Shown here in pieces: positions 21,484 to 22,116 of a stretch of 22,116 bases of DNA. Source of the stretch: an uncultured Bacteroidales bacterium (GTDB taxonomy: Bacteria > Bacteroidota > Bacteroidia > Bacteroidales > Paludibacteraceae); contig CAKVBV010000041.1 of NCBI GenBank assembly GCA_934725535.1, positions 1 through 22,116 on the forward strand, given 5' to 3'. The translations under genes were made by a program, and so were the position numbers. The notes beneath the pieces are model-generated. The model saw nothing but the letters and a program-made list of their open reading frames with translations. It searched no databases and was not told the DNA's origin. Position 1 is the first letter of the stretch; every line of letters starts with the position of its first letter.

Positions 21484-22116
21484 TTACTCCAGCGGTCGGA
21501 GGGTGATGGCGTATCCGCCGGAGGGGGCTTGATAGAGCGAGAGTTTGGATTTGGAGGTTACGCGTTTGGTCGTGACAGTGTATGCCTGCGGGTTGGTGCG
21601 GTAGTCTGCGTCCGGGGCATCGGCATAGATAGTGGCGATGTACTTCTTGCCTGCGGGGAGGAAATCCAAACGAATGTCCGAGGTACGGGGCTGCTCGCCG
21701 TTGGTGCCACCGACGAAATACTCGTCCTTGCCCTTGGTCTTGCGGGCAACGGTGATATACTCCAGCGGTTCCGCCTCAAGGTACCACGATTGGTCCCAGT
21801 CGATTGCCACATCACGTATGAATTGGAAGGCATCGGGGAACCGCTCGTAGTTCTCGGGGAGGTCTGCCGCCATCTGAAGGGGTGAGTACATGGTTACGTA
21901 GAGCGAGAGTTGGTTTGCCAAAGTGGTAAGACAATGATTGTGGTTGTGGGGGTTCATCTTGGACATATCCATCTCGAAGATACCCGGGGTGTAGTCCATC
22001 GGTCCGCCATTGAGACGCGTGAAAGGCAGGATACATGTGTGTCCCGGACGGATATCCATCATAGCCTGGTACTCGGTTCCCATAGCCGATTCGTTGCCTA
22101 TCCAGTTGGGGTAGGT
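21484..22116 (-). CDS. GH97 family glycoside hydrolase, C-terminal part (cut by window edge)
   Basis: The last 210 residues are present; the frame is open to the right edge, so the gene starts outside. The visible part begins TYPNWIGNESAMGTEY and continues HTCILPFTRLNGGPMDYTPGIFEM, a hallmark of GH97 enzymes such as SusB. It then has SLYVTMYSPLQMAADLPENY and the C-terminal beta domain (EYFVGGTNGEQPRTSDIRL, FLPAGKKYIATIYAD). GH97 members hydrolyse alpha-glucosides or alpha-galactosides in the periplasm; the subtype depends on residues outside the window. The internal ATG at 22083 is not the start. Confidence 0.88.
   Translation of the reverse strand, partial: TYPNWIGNESAMGTEYQAMMDIRPGHTCILPFTRLNGGPMDYTPGIFEMDMSKMNPHNHNHCLTTLANQLSLYVTMYSPLQMAADLPENYERFPDAFQFIRDVAIDWDQSWYLEAEPLEYITVARKTKGKDEYFVGGTNGEQPRTSDIRLDFLPAGKKYIATIYADAPDADYRTNPQAYTVTTKRVTSKSKLSLYQAPSGGYAITLRPLE

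Overview
The window looks like a chromosomal segment from an intestinal-type Bacteroidales, with a Prevotellaceae-like flavour. The grounds are four promoters of the Bacteroidetes form (TTTG or TTG, about 20 bases, TAnnTTTG), BspA-type leucine-rich repeat proteins with InlB-type B-repeats and a short DGQVYIL...TGMEVK tail, a GH97 glycosidase, a ferredoxin-less IorA and a DUF4143 ATPase. No rRNA, tRNA, CRISPR array, transposase or phage gene was seen. The genus cannot be fixed from the sequence alone.

Layout. Positions 1-368 hold a likely terminator tail at the left edge, a nested palindromic element and a clear promoter. 369-2300 (+) is a secreted mosaic surface protein. 2301-2543 carries a hairpin, two 32-base tandem hairpin units ending in an intrinsic terminator, and a promoter. 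2544-3665 (+) is a solitary AAA/DUF4143 ATPase, closed by a strong terminator that faces the convergent iorA-iorB pair (3801-6003, -). From 13462 down to 6747 (-) runs a tight block: LysM glucosaminidase, DUF721 protein, mutS2, outer-membrane barrel protein, metallophosphoesterase lipoprotein, folK, RluA-type pseudouridine synthase, small zinc ribbon. Gaps are at most 18 bases and three junctions overlap. A promoter lies just upstream of its first gene. An unrecognised lipoprotein gene (6088-6621) sits between this block and iorA and may link them.

13463-14092 is intergenic, with short tandem repeats and a terminator. 14093-19291 (-) is a 1732-residue BspA-like protein. 19342-20667 (-) is a metallo-beta-lactamase-fold protein only 50 bases upstream of it. 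20668-21483 is a repeat-rich intergenic region with REP-like palindromes, a long structured leader and a well-formed minus-strand promoter. 21484-22116 (-) is the C-terminal end of a GH97 glycosidase that runs off the right edge.

Functionally the window joins a housekeeping block (wall turnover, recombination control, folate, RNA modification, amino-acid-derived 2-oxoacid metabolism) to accessory surface-protein loci at both ends. The least explained part is the accessory right end: a family of ACGACGCG-AGY-CGCGTCGT palindromes nested inside larger inverted repeats, and a promoter feeding a folded leader of about 480 bases ahead of the MBL protein and BspA-like genes.
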